Below, piece after piece: positions 9,621 through 22,656 of a DNA stretch of 64,000 nucleotides. This DNA comes from Cryptomeria japonica. Its lineage: Eukaryota > Streptophyta > Pinopsida > Cupressales > Cupressaceae. A program made the position numbers and the translations under genes. The notes beneath the pieces were generated by a model, which saw only the letters and a list, made by a program, of their open reading frames with translations, had not been told where the DNA came from and did not search any database. The stretch lies in assembly GCF_030272615.1 (NCBI RefSeq), contig NW_026729188.1, forward strand, positions 62,001 through 126,000, written 5' to 3'. Position 1 is the first letter of the stretch; every line of letters starts with the position of its first letter.

Positions 9621-9905
9621 AATTTTAATTTGAAAAACTGTGATCTCTTTCTATTGTGATTGTGTCTACCCCAAGAACATCAAATATCCTCTTTTTTTTT
9701 TTCTATTTTTTGTTATTATCATTTACTATCTTGAGCATAATGGTTGTGAGATTTTTGTTTCTTGATCATTACCCTGTGGGTGTAAGCCAATGAATTTAAA
9801 TATGCAAGGCTACATATAATAATACAAAACGTAGATATGTTTGAAGCAGAATTGTTTTTATAATTATCAATTAATATTGTCTAAGTAACCTTGAAAATTA
9901 TCAGT
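9621..9905. repeat. Diverged direct repeat, copy R2
   Basis: Partner of R1 (8591-8982). It carries a single ACTATCTT / ATGGTTGTGAGATT block at about 9720-9752, where R1 has two. A 10-T run at 9692-9701 replaces the C/T-rich part of R1. Confidence 0.5.
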
Positions 9906-10334
9906 ATCATTTCATCAATGAAATTGCAAAACACTTTAGATGTAGGGTATTTTATGTTCAACCACTTTAACACTCATACTTAAGTAATTAGTATCAATCA
10001 AAATATGAGTGTGGATAGTATTTGATTGTGGTTTAATTGTAACTATTGTATTTTGGTTCCATTGTTAGAATGCCTCGTCAATTACAAGAAACCTAGAGGG
10101 ATAGAAAATGGCATTGGGTATATTACTAGTTTTTTGACATATTTTGCATCATGATTTTATTCTAATAAAATTCTATTGTTGTTCTCTATTCGCACAATCC
10201 AACAAGATTTCATCAATCGCTTGCTTGTACCCTACAATTCACTAGATAACACTTTTTTGTTGATTTTAGCCTATAGTTCTTCTCTCTTTAGCATAGATGT
10301 TGAAGACATTCTTTGTGGGTAAGGAAATTTACAA

Positions 10335-10560
10335 TGGCAAAGCCAACACATATAACACCAAATCACACTGTCGTTGTAGAAATAAAAAGATATTAATCTA
10401 TCTAGGATTCTTTAGCATGTTAATACATTTATGCACGTTAGTCTTTTGAAACCATATATTTCACGTATAACCACCAATGGGAACGTAACTTCCAAAATAA
10501 CCTACTAACCAATTTTTAATTATTTATTGAAAAATCATACTAAAAAATAATTTGTAATAT
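10335..10560 (-). mobile_element. LTR-like repeat B (diverged relative of LTR A)
   Basis: It aligns colinearly with the first three-quarters of LTR A: ACACA-ATAA-ACC-ATCAC, AGAAATAAAAGATATTAAT, CACGTTAG / CACATTAGGCTTTT, then CTAACC, AATTATTTATT and ACTAAAAAATAA. Identity is roughly two-thirds by eye. No primer-site sequence is beside it. It is in the same orientation as LTR A of the next unit, 2.0 kb downstream, so the two could be the ends of one small, very old element or two separate insertions. Fossil; no coding capacity seen. Confidence 0.45.
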
Positions 10561-11263
10561 AATAATAGAAAATTATCCCCTATTAGATTTATCCCAGTAA
10601 GTTTTGTGCATTGTAAGAGTTTAACACAACCCTTATCGATACTTTGATGAATCACCTTCACGAATAATCCTCACTGACACAGGAAACACGAGACTAACTC
10701 CATGAACGGATCTCCTAATTATAGAAACCACAAACCTCTACACAACATGAAACGGCGTAGCTTTTCCCAAACCTACTTGTATAATTAGAGAGAAACATTC
10801 CTCTGACATTCTAGACCTATCAAATCCCTCTACGGTGTTGCATATGACATAACAATTCTCCTTTGAGACTCCACATATCCTTCGAGTGTTTTGAATCCTT
10901 CCTCTATGGTTTAAATGAAGATCAACCAAATGCTGCTCTTTTGTACTAAACAGCAGCAATCAAATGTTGATACATCAAGTGTACTCATATGAAAATCCAA
11001 TCCCCATCTTTTCTTAAGGGGCAAAAATGGAGAAGAATGCTTCTCATGCCATGAATCACCCCTGAGCAAGAAGCTAGCTCGATATAATATATTTCCTCCT
11101 ATATCCATTTCCTCCGACCTCCTATGTGATCCTATTACACTATCCATTTGATATCTCACTAGAATCTCAAACAATACAACCATCTGAATTTGGAATCTTT
11201 GTCAAGTGTAACATAGATGACTTGAACATTTGATTAATGTTGTAACGACACAAAACTAAATTA
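10561..11263. other. Spacer between LTR B and the coding-like patch
   Basis: Moderately AT-rich. Two overlapping minus-strand frames of 73 and 90 codons (10738-10959 and 10911-11183) are open but match no family I know and lack any promoter or splice context. I see nothing else. Confidence 0.4.
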
Positions 11264-11690
11264 TGATGGCATCCCTTTCTTCTTTTAAACAATCATCCTC
11301 AGGTTGGTGGCAGAATTCCCTTCGTCTTCAACTCACTACTTTTCGTAACGATGTTTATGTCAATTATTCTGATGTTGTTTCTAAGGATACGCAACCAATT
11401 ATTCCTAGCTAGTAATCTTCTCCTATCTTGGTTGTTGTGGGTGTGTATTTGGGGTCGCTTTCTTCTTTGTCTACTACTTCCCAATTGCCCTTGGGAAATG
11501 CTACATCTAATTTCCTTCTATTCCGATTATATCTGCTCCTCTTCATTCCAATATAGAATTACTTTCTTATGTGCCTTTTCAGGGACTCTCTCCCTCCTCT
11601 TTCCCTTTTGGTTTTAAATTTTGACGGTGACCCATCTTGGACAATTGTACATAGCAGGAAAAAGGGTTCCCTTATTCAACAAAATATATA
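11264..11690 (+). pseudogene. Decayed coding-like patch, probably from a retroelement
   Basis: The composition is coding-like (less AT-rich, long codon-like runs on the plus strand in more than one frame) and one short stretch reads FDGDPSWTIVHSRKKG, a style seen in nucleic-acid-binding parts of plant retroelement proteins. No frame is long enough to be a working gene. Family not determined; it is broken. It lies between LTR B and the next unit's LTR A. Confidence 0.25.
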
Positions 11691-11783
11691 CCCTTATTTA
11701 ACCACGAGAAAATATTTAATTATGAAATTTAACTCCAAAATAATCTTTTCAAATACTCCCCTTTAATAAATTCTAAAACTCCT

Positions 11784-11787
<4 letters not shown>

Positions 11788-11813
<26 letters not shown>
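11788..11813. repeat. (TG)13 microsatellite, unit 1
   Basis: Thirteen TG repeats. The repeat number is 13, 14, 14, 13, 13 in units 1 to 5 and explains the whole length difference between units. Confidence 0.95.
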
Positions 11814-11814
<1 letters not shown>

Positions 11815-12602
11815 TCTTTACACATCTATATTGGTGTATCTTTTATAATGCATAAAAATCAGAGTTCAAACCATACACATTTGTCGTCTTATAAATATGT
11901 GCCATAACTCCAACTGACAATTAAATATTCAAACAATTCATTTTTCAATAAAAAAAGACATTCTGCTCGTACCTTAATCAGTTTATGTATTTGGTATAAA
12001 CTTCTGCACTTCACTAGTGTTTAAAATAGAGAGATTAAAGACTAGTGCATTGACTTATTCCATGCCTAAATTTCCTTGTTATACATCAATAATTTCAGGT
12101 CTAAAATATCGATCTTTGGCTTCCACATAGGACCAACACATTATTTATAGTGTCTCCTGTCATTACTTCTCTGAGAAAGTGGATTACCTTATACTTTATA
12201 TTCAAATCGCCTTGGACTTCTTATATCTCCGTCATCAATTAATTCACTATCTTTCTTGCAGATTTTATAATTAAATCAACAGTGGTCTTCCAAATCTATC
12301 ATGCGGCCAACAACCACCAATTCTCCACCAGTCTAAGCTAACCACATGCCGCACATTCCTCCTTCTCTATATCTATTTATTGTAATATCCATGCTATTTC
12401 TTCTTCTCCACACGCCTAGGGAGATAAATTCAAAATTTTCTTCTTTGATCATGTACCACGCCTATTCACAAATTTTACACAAGGACCTAATTCACTTCAA
12501 CATTAAACTTCCATTTCCACTGCAAATATTTATATACCATAATTTAGCTACAACTCACTCATAGGATCAAAACCATTGCATGCTCTAATACCAAGTTAAT
12601 AA

Positions 12603-12887
12603 TGTTGGAGACAACACAAATAATACCAGATCACAAATTGTTTTTAGAAATAAAAGATATTAATTTATTTTGAATTTTTAAGGATAACTAGTAATGTGTT
12701 GTTCCACATTAGGCTTTTTAAAGGCTTGTATTTCTCATATATAAGCACCTACCAGATCGTAACTTCGCAACTAACCCGCTAACTTGCAATTATTTATTTA
12801 TTCTAAAACCTTACTAAAAAATAACTATTCATTAAGTACTCTAGCAGAAGTAAGCAATATTTAAGAATCATTTTCTTAAGTCCAACA
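12603..12887 (-). mobile_element. LTR-like repeat A, unit 2
   Basis: Inverted ends TGTTGGA and TCCAACA are intact at both edges, and the primer-site-like sequence is at 12582-12594 on the minus strand. LTR B of unit 1 (10335-10560) lies 2.0 kb before it in the same orientation. Confidence 0.6.
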
Positions 12888-15726
12888 GAGACTACAAGTG
12901 CGAAATTTGTAGTTTCACTTAAATCATCTTCACTCTTATTTTTTACTATGAGTTTGCACAATCCTTTCCCTCCTACCAAGTTTGTAGGTTTAATATCAAT
13001 GTTAAATAATCTTGTACTTTGACGATCAATGTACTCCTTTCATTGAACCTAATCTCCTATTTAGTAAGAATAATTTTCACTATTCCATCAAGAGCATACA
13101 CAATTAAATATAATTTTAATATTTAAAATTGAGACTGATTAATCACCTTTACAGGAAAAAAGGTGTGTTTTCAACCAAATATACTATTTATAATGGCTTT
13201 TTGAAGAAGTTCTCTTGAATCTATTCCCCCATCATTTTTCTAAAGAATTATGATCGGCATGATGTGGTCAGATGCGTGGTGCTTTAAAACAATAAATTTG
13301 AATACCATGATGGACTAAAATAGGGGTATTGGCCATGTTACTTTTAAGGCCGTCAAATTCTTTTACACATGGATAGATCTACTTGAATATGTCATATCCC
13401 TTTTAAAACCTGTTTATAATTTTTAGGTCATTCTTTAACTTCATAAAACTTCAAAGGGTGAATTAATTATAGTATCATCAAAAAGGTGACAAGATTATTA
13501 TAGGGAGATTTTCGTTACAAGAGCATCATCAAAAAGAGCTATTAAGAAATTATAGTAGCTACCTACAAAAATCACTATGAAACCCTCCATTTCAAGCACC
13601 CAATAAATAGGAGAGTCTGTGTATAAAACCATAAAATTATAGATGGGAAACCATGAGATAAACCACCCAAAGTGTGATGCCCAAAATCCAAAGCCAAAAT
13701 TCCAATATGATTTAAGAGGCTATAAATATCATATTCCTTCCACCTATAATAAGCTCATCATGATCTACTCCCCCACATGGGTGCTTCACTGTCTCCAATC
13801 AAAAATAATTGATTATGCGCTAGAAGCAATCATAAGCTGGTCAAGCGTAACTCACTCTTACAAGGCTATTGTGCATATTAGATGAATTTACATTTCTATT
13901 TTGGGAAGCCCGTATTCTAGAGGTCGTAACTTCTGATACAAAAATTTGATTGAGATATTCTTTTTAAAATGATAGAGCTTTGAGGGATATGTGTCTCGTT
14001 CATAAGAGAGCTAAGGAAAAGCCATCTAGAATTATTTTTAAGTCAAAATATTAAATCTATTGACCAAAATTGAGATTCTATGTTCTCTAACTCAATTTTG
14101 TTTTTTGTATTATTAGCATTAGGATGCAAGTTCAAGACACGTTTCCTAAAAAACTTCCACATTTCAAACACCTTGTAAGATAAAAGGTACTACAATCACT
14201 ATTGACTAATTTTGCTAGGAAAAAATATTCCTTTAGACTAATGTCACCTTCTAAAATTCTCTACGCTCACTACACTTCGCGGCGCATTTGTAACATTTTG
14301 AGAAGAGTCAACTTTCTCAACCATCACCCTCTCATGCTCGACTGCCTAATAAAATGGTATTGAACATCAAAGTTCTCAATACTCACATGAAAAATTGAGA
14401 TATTTGTTGGATGTATGCCATAACCTCTTCAACATCGATCTATAACAGCTCCTTAACTCAGTCCCGCATATGTGCAAAGTTAAATTTTATATTATACTTC
14501 TAAACTTACATTACATTAAGTGAGCCAAAAATGAGATTTCAAAACATGTGAGATGGAAAGTTCTAGATTACCAAAGAAAAATTTCTTAAATAAAAACCTA
14601 AATGAAAAATGGAAATATCAATTTAAATAAAGAACTTGGTACCAGACGATGGATCTCCTTGCCCAAGATGTTATTGTGATGTATCAAAAACTTTAAAGGG
14701 CTTGCCTAGTTTTTATCCCACATACAAAATAGGAGATAAGAACAAATAAAGTAGCAAAGCAAGGGAGACCAAATCATACAAAAATTAAAATTAACTAACT
14801 CAAATGATTAAAATAATGAAATAGAAATGAGAAGGTAGAGAAGAGATAATACCTTCGTGAGGCTGAATAACCCCGAATAAAACCTACAATCAGGAAGAGA
14901 TGAAATGTTGGGGCCCCTTAAGAGATCACAATGAATGGTTGAGCCCCTACTTTAGTTTCTCAACCTCCAAAGGAAGAGATGAAGATTAAAAAAGATGTGT
15001 CGTTTTATCCTCTGTGTTTCTAGGAGGTCGAATAATTCATAAAATCCCTAAATTCCACTCCCATGTCCACGGGGAGTCACAAACTAGTGTGTATATGTGT
15101 GGTCGAAAAGTTAGTGAAATCCCAAGGTGTCGAGTACAAGATAGGATTTAACGCTGATGGATAAAATTACATGAGAAGAATGAGAACTAATCTGTAAAAC
15201 TAACAAGACCAAATTCACCTCAACTCTTTGGAGAAGCCAAGGCGACCAAGTAGGTTGTAGAGCGTTGCAACAACCTTCAAGAGAGTGTTATAAACGATAG
15301 CATATTCGCAAGAAGATTAAAATGCTCAAGATTGTTGCAGTGTGATTTTGATATGAAACATTTAGGGGATGACAAATATATCTTTGACATGGAAATCAAT
15401 ATAGATTGAGTTCAAGATTAATTTTTCTTAGTTATGGTATGCATGTGGAGGCTATTTTGTAGTGGTTATATGTGCATGAGTGCAATTTGGTGATTATTCC
15501 TTTTCCTGTCGATCATAAGTAGTCTTTGAATCAATGTCCTAGGTTAGATAATGATTTTCATATATTTAATATTTACCTCTCTAACATTTTTGTAATGACA
15601 TACATTGGAAAATGGACACCCATGGGATCTTGGTAGGAATTATTTAGTTATTATTATTTTTTTTATTGGTAAATTATTTGGTTATTATTATTCTCTAGGA
15701 TACTTTAGATATTGTTAAGACCATAC

Positions 15727-15978
15727 CTTTTTTTTATAAAAACAAGTCAGGAATACATAAACGTTGGCATGTTTTCCTTTGTATAGCATATTACAACGAT
15801 TTGAGTAAGCATACACCTAAACCACAAGTCGCCTTCGGCTAAGCAGCCACGTACACTGGGATCCAGTCCATAAGGGATTGAACCTGTTGCGAAGGCGGCT
15901 CCGGGGATTTCAACCTTGGTGCATGGATTCTATATCACACACCATCGTCCTCACCAATTGAGCTACAACCCTTTGGCA
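15727..15978 (-). mobile_element. tRNA-derived SINE, unit 2
   Basis: A box, both B-box-like sites, A-rich tail and the two flanking 12-mers (15715-15726, 15979-15990) are as in unit 1. It was copied with the unit and is not an independent insertion. Confidence 0.8.
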
Positions 15979-16903
15979 TTAAAACCATATTGAATAGGGT
16001 AGGTTACATAAATGTGAATGTCGATGCTGGGAGTTATAGCCATTGTTTGTCATAAGATAAATTGGCATTTTTCTTATGAATCGTTTGGGAGATATATTTG
16101 TGAGAGTGGAGCATCTTGTCACAATGGTGGGTGGCTCAGTCGCTTCCATCTTGATGATGGTGTGATGGTATTAAAGAGTGGTGACTATTGGGGTTATCTG
16201 TTCAGATTACGGGAATTGTTTGTCATCTTTTAAATGATTTAGATTAACTTCCACCTCCTGAAGATAGCATAGAGATTTAAGGCCTTCCCTTTCAAGTATA
16301 CATAAAAGAAAAGAAATCTAATCTTAGATAAAAGGAGAATTATTATTGTCAGCTAAATTAATCGGCTGTCCAGAACATAAGGCTCCTGTGTTATCTTCCA
16401 AATAACTTAAATCGGCTTTAAAGAAAAAAGACATTGTCAATAAAAAGTTAAATATTCAAAACGTAGACTGCTTGGTCATTTTTCTAAATAATTTAAATTC
16501 ACTTACCACTTCGTGAGCCAGATCCAGATGTTCGTGATTGAGACCTAGGAACGAAGGCAAAGGCACGGCCAGTACCATAGCCATCTCACTAGCCAGCATC
16601 TCCTGAGCCCACACAAGTTCCGGTTCCAGGGCCAGCAGCGACTTCGTTGCTTACCCAGTTTCTGTTGATCCGATTGGTTAATCAGTCCTATCACCCGCTG
16701 TAGTATTCAATTATTCAAAAACCTATTGTCATCTTCAAAACGAGTTAAATTGACTTTATAATTAAAAAAATACAAGCAGATCATCAAAAATCCAAGAATA
16801 AACAGTTTCTTTGGAAAAGCTAAATACTCTCCTAATCTCTGTTTCGCTCGCAGTTGTTAAGATACACGTTTAATTCATTTCACGTTTATATGCAAGACTT
16901 ATC

Positions 16904-17042
16904 CGCAGACCAGGCCGATAACGATAAGTCGTCTATCATATTCATTGAATCTGCGGCATCGCAGACCACGTAGGTCGTCTATCGTGTTCGTGTTAATTGC
17001 TTAGCTCAGTCACATTCCTTCCTGATGTGCATCTATATAAAG
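16904..17042 (+). promoter_or_regulatory. ACO promoter, unit 2 (duplicated motif block and TATA box)
   Basis: The CGCAGACCA ... GTCGTCTATC pair recurs within 16904-16983 and TATATAAAG is at 17034-17042. I saw no difference from unit 1, so this gene should share its regulation. Confidence 0.6.
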
Positions 17043-17146
17043 AGCTGCGCGCACCACAGCATTGCATAAAAGTAGTAACCAGTAACCAGCAGCCCGTTTC
17101 TTCTACTCCTTTTCAAGAGAACTTGTAGTGCAAATTTATAAGGAAA

Positions 17147-18341
17147 ATGGGCGTTCCAGTGATTGACATGAAAAACATAGACGGAGGAGACAGAGAGGTG
17201 ATCATGGCTGAAATAGCCAAGGCCTGCGAGAGTACTGGTTTCTTTCAGGTGAAAAACACAACTGATCATATTTTCTCATGTGCAAAACTTACTAATTATA
17301 GAGAAAACAGAGTTGAAGTGATTTCGTTTTGTGTTTGCAGCTTTTGAACCATGGCATAGAGCATGAACTCATGGACCGTGTAAAGAAAGTTTGCTCGGAG
17401 CATTACAAGCTTAACAGAGAGCAGAGCTTCAATGCCTCTTTGCCTGTAAGGTTGTTGAGCAACGCTCTTGACAGCGATAACGCTGATAAGATCGAGAACG
17501 TTGATTGGGAAGATGTTATTCAAATACATGAGATGCAGGAGACCAATTCATGGCCTTCCCAACCCAGTGATTTCAAGTACAACAACTCAACTATTTTGTG
17601 CACAATTCAAACGTTTCTATAAATATAGAATAGAAAAAATTAATATGAGCATGATCTATATACAAGCGTTTCTGGTTTCTGGATATCGAAAAACAAAATA
17701 CTAAGACATTATATTGCATTTTTCTCAGGGAAACTATCCAGGAGTTTCGAAACAAGATATTTTCATTGACAGAAAAGCTGTTGGAAGTAATAAGTTTGAA
17801 TCTGGGGCTAGAGAAAGAGTACCTGAAAGAGGCATTTGCGGGAGGAGAGAAGCCCTTCTTCGGCACCAAAGTGAGCCATTATCCTCCTTGCCCTAGACCG
17901 GACCTCATCAAGGGCATCCGTGCACACACAGATGCAGGTGGCCTCATTCTCTTATACCAAGACGATCAAGTGTCCGGTTTGCAGGTCCTCAATGATGGCA
18001 CTTGGGTTGACGTGCAACCCATTCCATACGCAATAGTTGTTGACATTGGGGACCAGTTGGAAGCCATCACTAACGGCAAATACACCAGCGCATGGCATCG
18101 CATTCTACCCACTAAGAATGGCAACCGTTTCTCAGTGGCATCGTTTTATAATCCCTCATATAATGCCAAGGTCTATCCCGCATCTCAACTTACTGCTCAG
18201 ACCGGTGATGAATTATCGGTTTATCCAGAGTATCCAGAGTATCTGTTTGGAGACTACATGCAGGTTTACAGCCACCAGAAATATGAAGCCAAAGAGCCAC
18301 GATTCGAAGCTATGAGGATTGTGAATGTAGAATGCCAATAG
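17147..18341 (+). CDS. ACO: ACC oxidase, three exons, unit 2
   Basis: Exons 17147-17248, 17341-17576 and 17729-18341, with the same GT-AG sites and phases as the unit 1 gene, encode the same 316 residues. Iron ligands, R-x-S and C-terminal KEPRFEAM are all present and the PEY duplication is kept. I found no base change in exons or introns relative to unit 1. Intact splice sites, start and stop mean this copy is as likely to be functional as copy 1. Confidence 0.95.
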
Positions 18342-20054
18342 AATAGAGCTCTATTTACCTCCTCCTCTCCTATTTCTGTTTCTGTGGCTACTGTCTTCCA
18401 TCCATTTTGATATTCCTCGTAATGTATTCCATCCATTTAAGGAATCTTTTCATCCATATATATGAATTTTTATCTATATATATCAAAGTGTTGTTTTATA
18501 TAATTATAAAAGTGTTTCTTATAAAAAGATTCGTATATTGAGTTGTAGTTTGAACTCTTATATTTATCGATGTTTTTCTCTCACATAGAATTATCATAGC
18601 TAAGAACTGTGTTAGAACATTAAAATAGAAAGCATTCGTAATAATAATAGAATAGTTAACTCGTATAATCGAACATAAAAGTAATATTATAGGTTTCCAA
18701 TCATGATGCTTTGTTTATATATCGAAAATTGAAATACGACTCGCAAATGCAGCCTCTCAGTATATTTCAAAGTTGAATATGACTGAAGAATGCAACCTCC
18801 CGTTATGTTTTAAATGCAGATATAACTAGCACATATATTCTAAACAAGACATCATTGCCATTAAACGTAACATAACAAAATATGCAAAGATAATTTCACA
18901 CTAGACATAAGAAATTGAAATGAAACTATTAATTTCTCTACATTCTCAAAAGTTCAAGACCTTCTATTTTTCATGGCCACTTCAATACCTTCTATCATAC
19001 TCGAGCACTACACTTTTAAGGGAAATATATCTCTTTCTTCCACAATTGCCCACCTACCCTTTATTTTGGGTTTATAAGTGCTTTGGAAACAAAACACAAT
19101 TAATTCTCTAGTGAACAACACAAGAAACTATTCCATTACAAGCATTCTAGGATAGGAATTTTATAATCAAATACTAACTCTTCTTCTAACTTCAACAAGC
19201 ATACAGTTGTCGTGAAATTTGGTCAAACAGCTGACATTGTTTGGCTGTAGGCGAGCATTATTTACACCAATTTATGAAGCACATGATGAACAATGTCTGT
19301 ACATGTCGACTCTCAAATAAAAATGTCTCCTCTTCTACTATTCAGTGGTTTGTACAATCACTACACTAACATGCAAGAACATCTACTATTAAGTAAAGAT
19401 TCTAAATAAGCACGAACATATTTAGTGAGTCAAGTCTATCTTAATCATCAAAATCCATCATCCACGTATAGAGTAATACCAAAACTTAAGGGATATATTC
19501 TCTTGATCATACCTATGGATATAATTATGCCTTAATTTCCAACTTGGATAGTTTCTATTCCTTGTGAATTCCACAACAAAAACTAATTGGTGTACGACTT
19601 GATTCTTTATCCTATCTAGTGATCCAATAATATCTTATATAATATAAAATTATTCTAAACATGCCCACGAGAGATAATAATAGATTCGAAGTTTGATCCA
19701 TCGAATCCATCAGACAATCCTTGAGTTTCTAAGCACAATCACGCATGCCTATTTTCGGTAGCATCTCCCTTACCAATACCGCCATCAACCGATTTTCCTA
19801 TATAAATATTCATATCTGTGTATCATTCCACAAAGCAAAGGCGCAATAATTGATGGATTGATTACCTTGGTTGGTTCAGTGTACTTCATACATGTCGGCA
19901 CCCTATTTAGTCATGTCTCAATTGTGGCCTATTCTATGTAGGAGTGTATATTTTTCCCTTGTCGTCTCATTATTGATAAACCTTTCGATAGATTTACTAT
20001 TTTGCATTCTGTCATGTCCTTCATAACGCACCTCAACCTTTCTCTTCTCCAGTT

Positions 20055-20517
20055 GGGGGCCCCCTTCTGCTCCGCTTTGTTTTCGTTCGTTTTTCTTTTC
20101 TTTCCTTGTCTGTGTTGTTGTCTTTTTTTTGTCTTGTGTTTTGGAGTCCCGAAACTCCGAGGTCCTGAACTTCTCCTTCGGATCTTCGGACTCCCAGGCT
20201 TCCTCCGTGTCCTTGACTATTCTTTCCCTTTGTTTTCTTCGAAATTCCAGGATCTCGGAGTTCCGAGTTTGGAAGAGTTCTTCCATTTCTCGAAACCTCG
20301 GAGTACGAGGTTCTCGGGTTTCGCTGTTTGTTTGTTTAGTGTTTGCATTATTTCGGACATCTGGGTTTTCAAGGTTATGGTGGCCTCTAGCTTCCCCACA
20401 CCCCGAGATCTCGAAATCCTAGGTTTTCGTCCTTCTTCGTTGCTTAGGGATTTCATGATTTCGGGATCCCAGGAACCTCAGGAACTTAGTTTCCCAAGTT
20501 CCCAGTTCCTCGAACTC
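20055..20517. repeat. Palindrome-rich pyrimidine island, unit 2
   Basis: Same palindromes as 7959-8421. The private unit 2 base (20705) lies just downstream, outside the island. Confidence 0.55.
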
Positions 20518-20686
20518 TAAAGTCATGTGTTTTGTTTGTTCATTGTGCGTCTTTGGTTGTCGTGCGTGTGCTTTCGTCTTGGTGTCACCGCGTGTTGTCT
20601 CTTCAAAAGTGTATCTCAAAAAACTGATCAAATGCCTTTGAGTATGTCAAAATAATTATGTGTTTCTTTATTCATTTGGAGAAATT

Positions 20687-22001
20687 TAATTTTAATTTGG
20701 AAAAGTCCAATAGCTCTCATTTCGATGTGATTGCGACAACCCAAATATCACCAAAGACCATATTTTCTCTCCCTCCCACTCCTCCCACCCACCCCTGCAA
20801 TGGCGTCTACCTATTCCTAATGTCATCTTTTTGTTAATATCATTGACTATCTTTTGAATAATGGTTGTGAGATTCCTGTTATTTTTCCATTTTTCACTAT
20901 CGTTGACTATCTTGTGAACAATGGTTGTGAGATTCGTGTTGCTTGACCATGACCTTGTGGTTGTAATCGTATGTATGTAAATGTGTGATGATGCATATAA
21001 TAAAATACCTTAATGCTACATACAATGTCTAATGAATGTGAATTGTTTAAATATTACCACGGTGAAAATGATGATAACAAATGGATGTAATAATCTCGAC
21101 AATGACCTTTTACATGTAGAAAGAACCAAAAATAATTCAAAAGAACTATTGCAAATTCCATTGTGTTGTAGAGTCAAAACTTTACAATGCTATTTAGAAA
21201 AAATGACTTGAGATAAAACTCGAGAATCAAGGCAAACATAAATATATAAAAGCGCATAAAGCTCAATCGCCTATGGTATACTACATGACACGACCTATTT
21301 TACTATTAGAATACCTTCAAGTATTATCTATTATAAGGAGAGGAAATTTGAGTAACACCAAGATATGTCAATTAATAGATGATTCTAGAAAAATATTTAT
21401 GGATTTCGATCTGGACCATGCAAAGATAATCAAACATCCTTTGACTACCTCTAAGTTCTCTTCTCTTATCTCGTAATAACACAAAGTCCCTAACTACAAA
21501 CTCTCTATTCTAATCTCTTCCATTAAACATTTATTTAAAATGTTCTTAATATTTTTAATCCTGTCTACCGCTATTTTCTTTATCTCTTCTTTCCTAGTCA
21601 AAGATGTGATCCCTTTTCCCTAATGATTATTCAAATTACTAATCTTTGATGACAGTTGCTATTCGTATTCCAACAAATTTCAATGGTATGTGAAGCTTAC
21701 TACCGATCTCATAAGCAATTTTAATTTGAAAAACTGTGATCTCTTTCTATTGTGATTGTGTCTACCCCAAGAACATCAAATATCCTCTTTTTTTTTTTCT
21801 ATTTTTTGTTATTATCATTTACTATCTTGAGCATAATGGTTGTGAGATTTTTGTTTCTTGATCATTACCCTGTGGGTGTAAGCCAATGAATTTAAATATG
21901 CAAGGCTACATATAATAATACAAAACGTAGATATGTTTGAAGCAGAATTGTTTTTATAATTATCAATTAATATTGTCTAAGTAACCTTGAAAATTATCAG
22001 T
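20687..22001. repeat. Diverged direct repeats R1 (20687-21078) and R2 (21717-22001), unit 2
   Basis: Same pair as 8591-8982 and 9621-9905, including the 60-bp internal duplication in R1 (20837 and 20897). The 638 bp between them hold no gene I can support. Confidence 0.5.
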
Positions 22002-22430
22002 ATCATTTCATCAATGAAATTGCAAAACACTTTAGATGTAGGGTATTTTATGTTCAACCACTTTAACACTCATACTTAAGTAATTAGTATCAATCAAAAT
22101 ATGAGTGTGGATAGTATTTGATTGTGGTTTAATTGTAACTATTGTATTTTGGTTCCATTGTTAGAATGCCTCGTCAATTACAAGAAACCTAGAGGGATAG
22201 AAAATGGCATTGGGTATATTACTAGTTTTTTGACATATTTTGCATCATGATTTTATTCTAATAAAATTCTATTGTTGTTCTCTATTCGCACAATCCAACA
22301 AGATTTCATCAATCGCTTGCTTGTACCCTACAATTCACTAGATAACACTTTTTTGTTGATTTTAGCCTATAGTTCTTCTCTCTTTAGCATAGATGTTGAA
22401 GACATTCTTTGTGGGTAAGGAAATTTACAA

Positions 22431-22656
22431 TGGCAAAGCCAACACATATAACACCAAATCACACTGTCGTTGTAGAAATAAAAAGATATTAATCTATCTA
22501 GGATTCTTTAGCATGTTAATACATTTATGCACGTTAGTCTTTTGAAACCATATATTTCACGTATAACCACCAATGGGAACGTAACTTCCAAAATAACCTA
22601 CTAACCAATTTTTAATTATTTATTGAAAAATCATACTAAAAAATAATTTGTAATAT
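22431..22656 (-). mobile_element. LTR-like repeat B, unit 2
   Basis: Colinear, older relative of LTR A, unchanged from unit 1. LTR A of unit 3 follows 2.0 kb downstream at 24701. Confidence 0.45.

Larger units (their letters stand above)
1..12096. repeat. Tandem array unit 1 (complete, 12,096 bp)
   Basis: The first bases (AGGTCTAAAATATCG) recur at 12097, 24195, 36293, 48389 and 60485, always in direct orientation, and everything between follows in the same order. The unit holds one ACC oxidase gene, a SINE, two LTR-like copies and AT-rich spacer. Variants seen by eye that mark this unit: TT at 1269-1270 (shared with unit 5), a private G at 6531, A at 11301 and 13 TG repeats. The boundary is arbitrary because no flanking single-copy DNA is in the window. 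Confidence 0.98.

Noticed and set aside
10738-11183. Overlapping minus-strand frames of 73 and 90 codons.
   Set aside because: Different frames, no family similarity, no regulatory context.
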